DNA of 64,000 bases from Halobacillus litoralis. Lineage in GTDB: Bacteria; Bacillota; Bacilli; Bacillales; Halobacillaceae. Positions within the stretch are counted from its first letter, which is position 1. Each line of letters starts with the position of its first letter. The notes below the pieces were generated by a model. That model saw only the letters and a program-made list of their open reading frames with translations, was not told where the DNA came from and did no database searches. The DNA is taken from contig NZ_JAIVAJ010000001.1 of assembly GCF_020171725.1 (NCBI RefSeq), forward strand, positions 372,001 through 436,000, in the 5' to 3' direction. The position numbers and the translations under genes were made by a program. Shown here piece by piece: positions 28,634-36,554 of the stretch.

Positions 28634-29073
28634 GAAGCACAACCACAGCTTCCGCCGCTTCCACAACCACCGCTACAACCTGTATCCGTTAAGGCCATTC
28701 CGTTTTTCGGAACCTTGATTTGTTCACTGACGCTGAAGGCAACCGTTTCACTGATTTCATCGAGAAGCTTCTGGACTTGGCGCTCCGCTTTCTTAAACGT
28801 AGCCACCTTCTCGTGCATGTCCATTTCCCGTTTAACCGAACGGACCTTTTTCATAATACTGTTATAGTCCGGGTGGTAACGACCGAAACGCTGAACATCT
28901 TCATAGTGTTCCTTCATATCACTAAACTGACGGATGAGCCGCTGGGCTTCTTTATCATTTTCAAGCGCTAGTTTCGCTTGTTGGTACTCGTGCATAGTAT
29001 CTGAATTCATGACCATTTCTCCAATGACTTCAGAGCGGTCAAGCAGATCGACAATCTCCATAGTAGCTAACAT
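28630..29073 (-). CDS. ricF: RicF (YlbF), subunit of the Y-complex
   Basis: Helical protein that with YmcA (RicA) and YaaT (RicT) forms the complex that supports RNase Y-dependent mRNA maturation, sporulation, competence and biofilm formation. 147 residues, with the conserved EDVQRFGRYHPDY and a C-terminal cysteine cluster C133, C137, C143, C145 (GCSGGCG, SCGC) that in B. subtilis helps hold Fe-S clusters. The start at 29073 is chosen because GAGGAGGTGG precedes it; 26 upstream in-frame codons include that site. Confidence 0.92.
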   Translation of the reverse strand: MLATMEIVDLLDRSEVIGEMVMNSDTMHEYQQAKLALENDKEAQRLIRQFSDMKEHYEDVQRFGRYHPDYNSIMKKVRSVKREMDMHEKVATFKKAERQVQKLLDEISETVAFSVSEQIKVPKNGMALTDTGCSGGCGSGGSCGCAS

Positions 29074-29154
29074 CTCGTTGTCCACCTCCTCTTCCATCTT
29101 ATCAAATGAAACAGCAGATTGAAAAGCTGTGGCTTCAATCTGCTGTCCCATTTT

Positions 29155-29514
29155 TTAGTAATAAGGGTATTCTACCTGTGGCTTCGGTCTATCTTTCTTC
29201 ACATCTGAGATGATCTGTTGAAACTGACCGATCGCTCCCCCCAGCTCATCCATCTGGCGGGACACTTCCTCCCAGTTGATATCCTCAACGAGCACACCTA
29301 ACTGTTTAATCCACTCCATCTTATTCGCCTGCTCTTCTTCCTTGGCAGGAGGGAGAGAACTCCAGAATGAGTCTTCTTCTCCTAGAATCATCCACTTTTC
29401 GTAATAACTTTGAATCAGCTTATGGTTTTTTCGGAGCTGATTCTTCACCCTTGGATGATCGTGGACGAATTGTTTGAAGCGTTGAACACTTGGGTGCAAA
29501 TCCTGCTTACTCAT
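29155..29514 (-). CDS. ylbD: YlbD family (spore coat-associated) protein
   Basis: 119 residues starting MSKQDLHPSVQRFKQFVHDHPRV, a highly charged, helical protein of the YlbD_coat family ending in EYPYY. The ATG at 29514 is behind GAGGTG; an upstream GTG-like extension overlaps it. Located between ylbF and ylbC as in B. subtilis. Confidence 0.86.
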   Translation of the reverse strand: MSKQDLHPSVQRFKQFVHDHPRVKNQLRKNHKLIQSYYEKWMILGEEDSFWSSLPPAKEEEQANKMEWIKQLGVLVEDINWEEVSRQMDELGGAIGQFQQIISDVKKDRPKPQVEYPYY

Positions 29515-29557
29515 TGTTTCACACCTCACTTTTCATATACATGATAGCCTATGCACT

Positions 29558-30589
29558 TCATTCCTCAACCGTTAAAAAATTTTGAGTGTAGTACCGTTGA
29601 TGGACGCCGATGCCTATGTGAGTGTAATCAGGGTGAAGCAGTGCCTTCCTGTGCCCTTCACTATTCAACCATCCGAAGACCGCTGCTGTTGCGTCAATGT
29701 ATTGAGCGGCAATATTTTCCCCCGCTTGACGATATGGAATGCCTTCAAGACGCTCCTTGACGCCGTTCCCGTCAGGAGAGTAGTGGGAAAAGTAATTATT
29801 CTCATTCATATCCCGACTGTGAAGGAAGGCGACTCTGGAAGCCTCATCATGCAACCTCAGTCCCTTCACCCCATGCACAGTCCTTAACTGATTGGTCAAG
29901 GAAAGGATCTGCTTCTCCATTCCTCCTTCAACCACCTGCCATCCTTGTCTGCTTAGAGGGTTCGGGGTTGGGAGACTTCCTCTGTACACTACCTTGTAAG
30001 GCTGCATGGCAAGAAGAATATCGTTTCGGATCAGACGAACCCCGGCCAATTTTTTGGTGAAAGTATCAAAGTATAACTGCATCGACCACTCCCCATCAAC
30101 CTGAACGAGAGGGCGTTCTAACAGATCCTGTTCCGTCAGCTCAAAGCGGTAGCTTCCTTCACGATCTACCGGATACGTATCCTTCCATTCCACTCTAGAA
30201 GCAATGGTTGAGTAATTCTCCCCGATTGTCATCCCCTCAACCGTCAAACCTTCTTCAAGAAAAACGGCTGTCACGACCCGACCCTCTTTCATACCAACTT
30301 GTTTAAACGAAGAGGCGGGCTGGTCATACACCCACCACTCGTAACCATATTCACTTTGAGCTTTATAGGAAGGAGGACCTAGCAAATGACCAATGTCGTC
30401 CTCAGAACGTTCTCTGTACGTATCCAGCTTTTCCTGAACGGGAGGAACTTCTTCTTTCAACGTAGCCAGAGTTTCTTCCGCTTCCTGTTCTACAGGTAAG
30501 CTTGTTCGCTCTGTCGACGGCATCTCCACTTCAGTCCACAAAATGTATACCGCACCTGCTGCAATGAATAAAATCGCCAACCACTTCAA
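29558..30589 (-). CDS. ylbC: YlbC: membrane-anchored CAP-domain protein
   Basis: 343 residues: N-terminal signal anchor (LKWLAILFIAAGAVYILW), a CAP-associated N-terminal domain (about 60-200) and a C-terminal CAP/SCP domain (about 215-343) with the typical HSRDMNENNYFSHYSPDG and GENIAA stretches. The precise activity is unknown. The start is a TTG at 30589 with GGGAGGGG seven bases upstream. It follows ylbB by about 125 bp. Confidence 0.88.
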   Translation of the reverse strand: MKWLAILFIAAGAVYILWTEVEMPSTERTSLPVEQEAEETLATLKEEVPPVQEKLDTYRERSEDDIGHLLGPPSYKAQSEYGYEWWVYDQPASSFKQVGMKEGRVVTAVFLEEGLTVEGMTIGENYSTIASRVEWKDTYPVDREGSYRFELTEQDLLERPLVQVDGEWSMQLYFDTFTKKLAGVRLIRNDILLAMQPYKVVYRGSLPTPNPLSRQGWQVVEGGMEKQILSLTNQLRTVHGVKGLRLHDEASRVAFLHSRDMNENNYFSHYSPDGNGVKERLEGIPYRQAGENIAAQYIDATAAVFGWLNSEGHRKALLHPDYTHIGIGVHQRYYTQNFLTVEE

Positions 30590-30678
30590 GACGTCCCCTC
30601 CCAAATCTTTCTTTATAATAAGTATAAGATAGAAATTCCCACCTATGAACGTTTTGTGATCGAAATGTTTGTGACAGA

Positions 30679-30710
30679 TAAAAAAAGACCCGCCGAAGCG
30701 AGCCTTTTCT
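30679..30710 (-). terminator. Intrinsic terminator after ylbB
   Basis: GGCTCGC / GCGGGTC stem with a TTCG tetraloop, then eight T on the minus strand. Confidence 0.85.
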
Positions 30711-30714
30711 TATA

Positions 30715-31143
30715 CTAATGAAGTTCCGGACGCTCTGAAATTTCGTGAAGGGCCTGCCCGGCTGACTGGTCAGACTTTTGATCAAGCGAAAGGTCACCAA
30801 GTGAAATGATGCCCATGATTTGACCGTTTTCAACGACAGGGAGACGACGGATTTGTTTTTCCGCCATGATCTGGCTCGCTTCCTCCAGTGACGTATTCGG
30901 AGAACAGCAGACTGGTCCATTACTCATTACATCTTGAACAGCAGATGACTCTGGGCGGTTCGCCGCATACCCTCTTAGTACTAAGTCACGGTCTGTTACC
31001 ATCCCAAGTACGTTCCCTTGCGTATCAAGAACTGGAAGTGCCCCGATGTTTTTATCTTTCATCATTGAAGCCGCTTCGCTCAAACGAGAATCAGAATTAC
31101 AGCATGATACATTCTTTGTCATGATTTCTCCAACAGTTTTCAT
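30715..31143 (-). CDS. ylbB: YlbB: tandem CBS-domain protein
   Basis: 142 residues made of two CBS domains (IMTKNVSCCNSDSRLSEAAS ... GMVTDRDLVLRGY; VMSNGPVCCSPNTSLEEASQ ... GIISLGDLSLD). Such pairs usually bind adenine nucleotides and sense energy state. Each domain has a CC pair (residues 14-15 and 78-79). The ATG at 31143 is behind GGAGGAA. It is divergent from the yugN-like gene. Confidence 0.9.
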   Translation of the reverse strand: MKTVGEIMTKNVSCCNSDSRLSEAASMMKDKNIGALPVLDTQGNVLGMVTDRDLVLRGYAANRPESSAVQDVMSNGPVCCSPNTSLEEASQIMAEKQIRRLPVVENGQIMGIISLGDLSLDQKSDQSAGQALHEISERPELH

Positions 31144-31204
31144 GATGTTTCCTCCTTCAGTATAAGATCAGTCCTTATTGTCCCCGTTTTAATGAATTTA
31201 TTAC

Positions 31205-31233
31205 ATGCAAGCGTCGTCTATTTGTAGTATAAT
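31205..31233 (+). promoter_or_regulatory. Candidate promoter for the yugN-like gene
   Basis: Consensus TATAAT at 31228-31233 with a poor -35 (ATGCAA) at 17 bp. It leaves a leader of about 95 nt before the ATG at 31336. Confidence 0.4.
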
Positions 31234-31335
31234 GTAGTAGCAAAAGTGGATAGTATAGAGAAAAGCCCGAATTGCAGCTAAATCGTTTTCATACTAAGAT
31301 GAATGAAGTACATAATTACAGGTGAGGTGGATGTA

Positions 31336-31815
31336 ATGAGATTAGAAGACACTGGTTTAGACGGATTGGTCGTTGATTTCAGGCCATTGACAGAACTCTT
31401 GGAAAGCAACGGGTTCATCCTTGGCGGCTCGTGGGATTATGAACGCGTTACTTACGATTACAAAATGGAAGCCCCTGAGAAAAACATCACGTATTATGTT
31501 CGTATTCAAGGCTTTGCTATTGAAGGGGACGTTGATAAAGGGGATGCTGTCATCACGTTGATGACACCACTTCTAGGACGCCACTATTATCCACACGGCG
31601 TAGAATACGGTGAGCAGGAAGGCTTCTCTAGCGGTACGATTGAAAGAGCAAGACAACTGATCCAAAAAGTCGTTGAACCTGCTGAGAAATACCATAACCA
31701 AGTACCCGAACATGTTGTGTTGGACAAGCTCAAGAAATGGGCTAAAGAAAACAACAACCAGGAAATTCTCGATAAGATGGAAGAACTATCGAATAAACCA
31801 GGAAACCGTTCATAG
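31336..31815 (+). CDS. YugN-like family protein
   Basis: 159 residues starting MRLEDTGLDGLVVDFRPLTELLESNGF, matching the YugN-like family (unknown function). The C-terminal 25 residues are highly charged helix. The ATG at 31336 has GAGGTGG upstream; eleven preceding in-frame codons overlap it. It occupies the ylbA position beside ylbB. Confidence 0.8.
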   Translation: MRLEDTGLDGLVVDFRPLTELLESNGFILGGSWDYERVTYDYKMEAPEKNITYYVRIQGFAIEGDVDKGDAVITLMTPLLGRHYYPHGVEYGEQEGFSSGTIERARQLIQKVVEPAEKYHNQVPEHVVLDKLKKWAKENNNQEILDKMEELSNKPGNRS

Positions 31816-31837
31816 GTTGGTTCGGCACGATCAACTG

Positions 31838-31875
31838 GAGTCGCACACCATGCTTACTGGTGGCGGCTCTTTTTA
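31838..31875 (+). terminator. Intrinsic terminator after the yugN-like gene
   Basis: GAGTCGC / GCGGCTC outer stem with an inner CACCA / TGGTG pairing, followed by TTTTT. Confidence 0.8.
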
Positions 31876-31934
31876 ACAACGTAAACTTCGCTCACCATTG
31901 AGCACTCTTCAGGGAAAGGAGCTACATATAGAAA

Positions 31935-32993
31935 TTGTTCCGACTTCTAAGTAAAAAACAATGGATACTCATTTTAATCGCCTTATTACTAGCTGTTGCC
32001 GGGTATTTCATTCTACCGGTATCAGTACCCATTCTGTTAGCTCTGGTCACTGCACTGTTTCTTAACCCTACAGTAAGGTGGTTTCAATTCAGGTTCCGTA
32101 TGAACCGGAAGTTGTCCGTTTCCATCGTGTTTATCATCTTCCTTGTCTTTCTAGGGTTGCTGGGTACATACGCCGTTACAAGCGCCGTATCGCAAGTGGC
32201 ACAACTGATTGACAATGCAGATCAATATATTAATCAAATCAATAACGTTTTATTAGGGTGGCAGAGCAATATGACCTCTTACACTCAAAACATGCCGAAA
32301 GAAGTGATTGATAATATTTCTGACGGCATTAACACGAGTATTAACCAGTTTGGCAGAACGGTGACCGAGAAGCTCCAGCTTGAGAATGTGGCGATTCTTG
32401 CCGCTAAAATTCCAGCTTTGCTCGTCAGCCTGCTTGTCTACCTGATTGCCCTGTTTCTTTTCATGCTCGAACTGCCTCGACTGAAGGATAAGATGCACGA
32501 TCATTTCACAGAAGCGACTTCAGAAAAAGTCAAATTCATGAATGCCCGTTTAAGCTATGTTGTATTCGGCTTTTTAAAAGCACAGTTTCTGGTGAGTATC
32601 GTCATTTTCGTCGTCAGCTTAATCGGGCTCTATTTCATTGCACCCGAGGTAGCGCTCGTGATGTCGATCATCATCTGGCTGATTGACTTTATCCCTATTA
32701 TTGGTTCTATCGTCATATTAGGCCCTTGGTCCATTTACATGCTGCTAGCCGGTGACCTAGCAATGGGAACCCAGCTAGGGATTCTTGCCATTGTTTTGTT
32801 AGCCATCAGACGAACTGTTGAACCAAAGGTGATGGGTCACCACATCGGACTCTCTCCTCTGGCAACACTGATCGCCATGTATTTGGGCTTACAATTGATT
32901 GGGATTGCCGGATTTATATTAGGCCCCCTTCTGGTGATCGCCTTCAACTCGGCCAAAGAAGCTGGCATTATTCGCTGGAACTACAAGATATAA
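31935..32993 (+). CDS. AI-2E family transporter, YtvI-like
   Basis: 352-residue membrane protein with seven to eight helices of the PerM/AI-2E exporter family. The motif IIWLIDFIPIIGSIVILGPW and C-terminal IGLSPLATLIAMYLGLQLIG resemble B. subtilis YtvI, a sporulation membrane protein, more than YubA or YrrI. Substrate is not established. The start is a TTG at 31935, 13 nt after AAGGAG, which is long; no better in-frame start exists. Confidence 0.85.
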   Translation: MFRLLSKKQWILILIALLLAVAGYFILPVSVPILLALVTALFLNPTVRWFQFRFRMNRKLSVSIVFIIFLVFLGLLGTYAVTSAVSQVAQLIDNADQYINQINNVLLGWQSNMTSYTQNMPKEVIDNISDGINTSINQFGRTVTEKLQLENVAILAAKIPALLVSLLVYLIALFLFMLELPRLKDKMHDHFTEATSEKVKFMNARLSYVVFGFLKAQFLVSIVIFVVSLIGLYFIAPEVALVMSIIIWLIDFIPIIGSIVILGPWSIYMLLAGDLAMGTQLGILAIVLLAIRRTVEPKVMGHHIGLSPLATLIAMYLGLQLIGIAGFILGPLLVIAFNSAKEAGIIRWNYKI

Positions 32994-32997
32994 ATAT

Positions 32998-33030
32998 AAA
33001 AAGACAGCCGTTTCCGGCTGTCTTTTTTAA
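32998..33030 (+). terminator. Intrinsic terminator after the YtvI-like gene
   Basis: AAAGACAGCCG / CGGCTGTCTTT with a four-base loop, then T-run; A-run on the other side may also serve the convergent acetyltransferase. Confidence 0.88.
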
Positions 33031-33067
33031 TCAGTATGTGATAAACCTCACTCATACTACGCGGACC

Positions 33068-33610
33068 TTACAAACCTTTTTTGAATGAGTCTTCCTCCAT
33101 TTTCTGAGCACTCTTGTCTTTTTTAAAAAGAAAGATTTCGCGATGGCGACCCGTATGTGTGAACCCATTGTTGATTAAAACTTTCTGGGAAGGAATGTTC
33201 GATTTGTCACACTGTGCTTCAATCGACTTGACGTCACGTTGTTGAAAGGCCCATTTACATAATCCCGCAACAGCTTCGGTTGCATACCCAACGTTCCGCT
33301 CTGAGGCAACGACATGGTACCCGATCTCGATTGTCCCCTCTTCATCAGGCTTCCCTTTGAATCCGATATCACCAATGACGGATTCCCCGTCAAGGTCAAT
33401 CATCACCCAAGGGCCAAAACCTAATTGTTTTTCATCATGTTCCAGTTTTTCAGCATAGATCGGAAGAAGTGCTTTCAGTCCGTCATGTGGCCAGTTCTTA
33501 TTCCAAGGCAGCTGATACTTATAATAAAATGCCAAGGAATTTTTCATTAATGTCTGGGCCAAATCCACTGTAACTGGAATAAGTTGCAGACGGCCTGTTT
33601 TGATTTCCAT
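33068..33610 (-). CDS. GNAT family N-acetyltransferase (RimJ/RimL type)
   Basis: 180 residues with the RimJ-like N-terminal signature METKxxRLxLxP (MEIKTGRLQLIPVTVDL) and the acetyl-CoA motif VVASERNVGYATEAVAGLC; later KVLINNGFTHTGRHRE is typical for the family. Ends in a lysine-rich tail. Acceptor substrate unknown. Not part of the B. subtilis gene order here. Confidence 0.87.
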   Translation of the reverse strand: MEIKTGRLQLIPVTVDLAQTLMKNSLAFYYKYQLPWNKNWPHDGLKALLPIYAEKLEHDEKQLGFGPWVMIDLDGESVIGDIGFKGKPDEEGTIEIGYHVVASERNVGYATEAVAGLCKWAFQQRDVKSIEAQCDKSNIPSQKVLINNGFTHTGRHREIFLFKKDKSAQKMEEDSFKKGL

Positions 33611-34003
33611 TCTTGACCCCTCCTATTGTTTAATTTGATCACCGAACACCGTCACGATATGTGACATGTCCAAGCCTACCTTTTCCTAAACCTATATTCC
33701 TGCACAAGTTTGGAAGCTTGATGAATAACCCGAATTGCTAAACCCCCAAATTTAAGAGGAAATACGTCAATCTCTATGTAAATATCCCATTAAACCTGTT
33801 TGTGCAGCCTAGCCTCTAAGTTGGTGATGTATTCATATTTGCCTATATACCTGTTATTCAGACACCTTAAACAATCTTTCCACAAATAATACCAGAAAGA
33901 GCCATAAAGGCCCTCTCATAACAACTTAAAAGGAAACATCCACCCCTCCTGACCACACGTTTGAGTGCATCGTTTGTAAGAGGACTAAACTCCCTCTTAA
34001 TTG
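33611..34003. other. Intergenic gap without a recognised gene
   Basis: About 390 bp between the acetyltransferase start and the terminator of the DUF420 gene. No ORF with a ribosome binding site is visible on either strand. A small TAAGAGG / CCTCTTA inverted repeat sits near 33977-33999, with no function assigned. Confidence 0.6.
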
Positions 34004-34040
34004 TAAAAAAACAACGAAAGCAAGATATGCTTTCGTTGTT
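34004..34040 (-). terminator. Intrinsic terminator after the DUF420 gene
   Basis: ACAACGAAAGCA / TGCTTTCGTTGT perfect stem with a five-base loop and seven T on the minus strand. Confidence 0.9.
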
Positions 34041-34043
34041 CTA

Positions 34044-34499
34044 TCATGTCCCTAATATAGCCTTGATCATACTGGTTGTGGTTCCACCATCGTAGATGAT
34101 GTATAAGAGTAGATAAACAGCTACTCCAGTCACAGCGGTGAAAAACCAGATTATACTTGTAACCGGACCAATTTTACGGTGCTTCGCAATTCTTCGCTTA
34201 AAGCCGAACGTGAGCGTCACAATACCGAAAACAGCCCCTACTGTAGCTAAAATGATATGAAAAATCAAAAAGATTGTGTAATAAATCTTAATATCATCCG
34301 GTCCTCCGAAACTCGTATTCCCTACAAAGATCGTCCGACTCATATAGATGATGAAAAAGATGAGCGCACTGACCGCCGCAGCGATCATTACGCTTTTATG
34401 GGCTTTTCTCTTGTTCCTGGCAATCAACACCCATCCGATGGCGACCAGGATGGCACTAAGCACGATGAATATCGTACTTAATGTTGGCAACAATGGCAT
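34044..34499 (-). CDS. ctaM: DUF420 membrane protein, CtaM/YozB family
   Basis: 151 residues, four to five transmembrane helices with histidines at membrane faces, DUF420 family. In Staphylococcus aureus CtaM is needed for maturation of the aa3-type oxidase, and the placement 31 bp after ctaG in an oxidase locus agrees. In B. subtilis the homologue yozB is elsewhere. The ATG at 34499 is behind AAAGAGGTG; seven upstream in-frame codons are unsupported. Confidence 0.85.
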   Translation of the reverse strand: MPLLPTLSTIFIVLSAILVAIGWVLIARNKRKAHKSVMIAAAVSALIFFIIYMSRTIFVGNTSFGGPDDIKIYYTIFLIFHIILATVGAVFGIVTLTFGFKRRIAKHRKIGPVTSIIWFFTAVTGVAVYLLLYIIYDGGTTTSMIKAILGT

Positions 34500-34530
34500 A
34501 CGTACACCTCTTTCAAACAATCTTCAACGT

Positions 34531-35430
34531 TTATGATTCTGTTTGTACTTGACTCGGCAATGGATCTACGGTGTCTCCTTCTCTCTTAAACCAACGGAAG
34601 AACACGTACGCAATCACGGCCCCGAAGATAATTTCCTGCGTTACTTTCATAATGATTCCACCGAGCTGCTGATCCTCGATTAACGGAATCGGGGTAAAGT
34701 AAGCTGGTCCACTTAAAGTGGCTGATAAATCAGACAGCACACCCGCAGGTACGCATAAGCTCAATGCCTGTACCCAGGCCCCTGCTTCTGAATACGTCTC
34801 GTACAGAGGCGATCCAGCGAAGATGATCAATCCACAAGCCGGTGTAATTAAGACACCGTTTGCAAAAATGAATCCGATTTTCATAATCGGTGAGATTCTG
34901 TCCAACTTTTCCAGTGGAGGGAAGACAGATAACCACATGGCAAATGCCAATACTAAAATAACGGTGGTTATGATCGAGTGTGCCCATTCGTCCGATTTAG
35001 CAAAATCAAAGATAACCGGCATATGATACAGTGAAAATAGACCGTTGAATAGAATGAGGGAAAGAAGCGGTTTTGAAATGAAGCGTAACACTGAACCGAG
35101 TCCTTTTATTAAAAACAGTCGTTCCCAAATCCATGCTGGCAGTCCTTTGATGATTAAAATCGGAAACAGTAAGTAATACAAAGCCATCTGTCCCATATGA
35201 GCCGTAAACATGATATGGGCCAGCAGATCCATCGGGGATCCCTTTATGATATAAAGTAGAACTAAAGCCGAATAAAAGAACACGTGCTGTTTCTTACTCG
35301 GAGGTTCTTCCCCTGCAGGCTTCTTGATATGCGTAATATAAAAATACAGTCCGGCTAGCAGAACAATGAAAATCGCAAAATAGGGACTCCACATTGCACG
35401 GAACCCGAATATCTGCAACTCTAACCACAT
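34531..35430 (-). CDS. ctaG: Cytochrome c oxidase assembly factor CtaG
   Basis: 299 residues, seven membrane helices, caa3_CtaG family, involved in copper delivery to subunit I in Bacillus. It shows family histidine/methionine stretches such as DLLAHIMFTAHMGQMALYYL and SLYHMPVIFDF. The ATG at 35430 is behind GAGGTGA; a GTG three codons upstream overlaps it. A terminator and about 180 bp separate it from ctaF, so it is not simply part of the ctaCDEF transcript. Confidence 0.93.
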   Translation of the reverse strand: MWLELQIFGFRAMWSPYFAIFIVLLAGLYFYITHIKKPAGEEPPSKKQHVFFYSALVLLYIIKGSPMDLLAHIMFTAHMGQMALYYLLFPILIIKGLPAWIWERLFLIKGLGSVLRFISKPLLSLILFNGLFSLYHMPVIFDFAKSDEWAHSIITTVILVLAFAMWLSVFPPLEKLDRISPIMKIGFIFANGVLITPACGLIIFAGSPLYETYSEAGAWVQALSLCVPAGVLSDLSATLSGPAYFTPIPLIEDQQLGGIIMKVTQEIIFGAVIAYVFFRWFKREGDTVDPLPSQVQTES

Positions 35431-35575
35431 GTTATTCACCTCAAATTTTAAAGCTGACTCTTCTCTATTCTACCTTGTTTCGGATTGAAAAACGAGGTCT
35501 TCAGCACGAATGTTCAAAAATCGTTCATAACTAGCAACGGTTCGATCATCCCATTCAGCATTTAATTGTTTTCTC

Positions 35576-35606
35576 TAAAAAAAGACCGGGGTCGCCGGTC
35601 TTTTTC
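35576..35606 (-). terminator. Intrinsic terminator after ctaF
   Basis: AAAGACCGG / CCGGTCTTT stem with a five-base loop and T-run on the minus strand. Confidence 0.87.
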
Positions 35607-35609
35607 TAG

Positions 35610-35927
35610 TTACCACCAAATTAAAGTAGTGAACGTAATAATCGTCAATAAGGCAACCGCTGCGCCCCCATACATCATCAGGGCAGGCAGATCGTGACCT
35701 TTGTTCTTCATGTGCATGAAGTAGTAAAGCTGGAATGCAACCTGCACAATGGCAAGCATCAGTAACGTCGGAATAATAAAGAACGTGTTAACCTCGAACA
35801 TTACCATTCCGAATGCTACAAATGTGAAGATGATCATCATGACAAAACTGATCACTTGGTGCTTCATTTCTTCACGGTGTTGTTTCCTCTCATACTCTTG
35901 TTGATGAACAGGTTTGGTGTTTGCCAT
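35610..35927 (-). CDS. ctaF: Cytochrome c oxidase subunit IVB (CtaF)
   Basis: 105 residues, three membrane helices, of the small quinol/cytochrome oxidase subunit IV family. It has the motif FQLYYFMHMKNKGHD. Three bases separate it from ctaE. It completes the caa3-type oxidase. Confidence 0.92.
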   Translation of the reverse strand: MANTKPVHQQEYERKQHREEMKHQVISFVMMIIFTFVAFGMVMFEVNTFFIIPTLLMLAIVQVAFQLYYFMHMKNKGHDLPALMMYGGAAVALLTIITFTTLIWW

Positions 35928-35930
35928 TTG

Positions 35931-36554
35931 TTAACCCACCTTTCCCATGAGATAGACAACGGTAAAGATAAATACCCATACAACGTCAATGAAGTGCCAG
36001 TAAAGACTTGCGATATAGAACTTCGGTGCGTTGTAAAGGTTCAGTCCACGCTTCTGGTTACGGATCATCAGAGACGTAATCCATAATAAACCGAAGAGCA
36101 CGTGACCACCGTGGAAGCCAACTAACGTATAGAAGGCTGAACCAAAGGCGGAAGATCGGAATGTGAAGCCGTATTCATGAATGTAGTGATAAAATTCATA
36201 AATTTCGAAGCCTAGGAATGCAAAACCAAGCAGCACCGTAATCCCAAGCCACATCTGCATCTTACTGAAATCGTGGTTCTTCATGTGGTACATCGCATAC
36301 ACACTTGTAAGAGAACTTGTAAGGAGAAGCATCGTCATAATAAAGACAAGCTCAAGACCGAACAGGTGCTCAGGAGTGTTCTCACCTTGCGTCGAGCCAT
36401 TCAAAGCAAGATACGTACCGAACAAACTTGCAAATAGTACAGTTTCTCCCCCTAGGAAAAACCAGAATCCAAGGAATTTATTCTTACCTTCAAGGGTGGC
36501 TTTTTCCGGATCATGCGGAAGTTGTTTCGGATTTAGAACATCATCATGACTCAT
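35931..36554 (-). CDS. ctaE: Cytochrome c oxidase subunit III (CtaE)
   Basis: 207 residues, five membrane helices, with the typical LGFWFFLGGETVLFASLFGT and C-terminal YWHFIDVVWVFIFTVVYL. Its ATG overlaps the ctaD stop by one base (TAATG), so the genes are translationally linked. Confidence 0.95.
   Translation of the reverse strand: MSHDDVLNPKQLPHDPEKATLEGKNKFLGFWFFLGGETVLFASLFGTYLALNGSTQGENTPEHLFGLELVFIMTMLLLTSSLTSVYAMYHMKNHDFSKMQMWLGITVLLGFAFLGFEIYEFYHYIHEYGFTFRSSAFGSAFYTLVGFHGGHVLFGLLWITSLMIRNQKRGLNLYNAPKFYIASLYWHFIDVVWVFIFTVVYLMGKVG

Noticed and set aside
33611-34003. Hidden small gene or mobile-element remnant in the gap before the DUF420 gene
   Set aside because: No ORF with start signals, no terminal inverted repeats and no similarity I could recognise.
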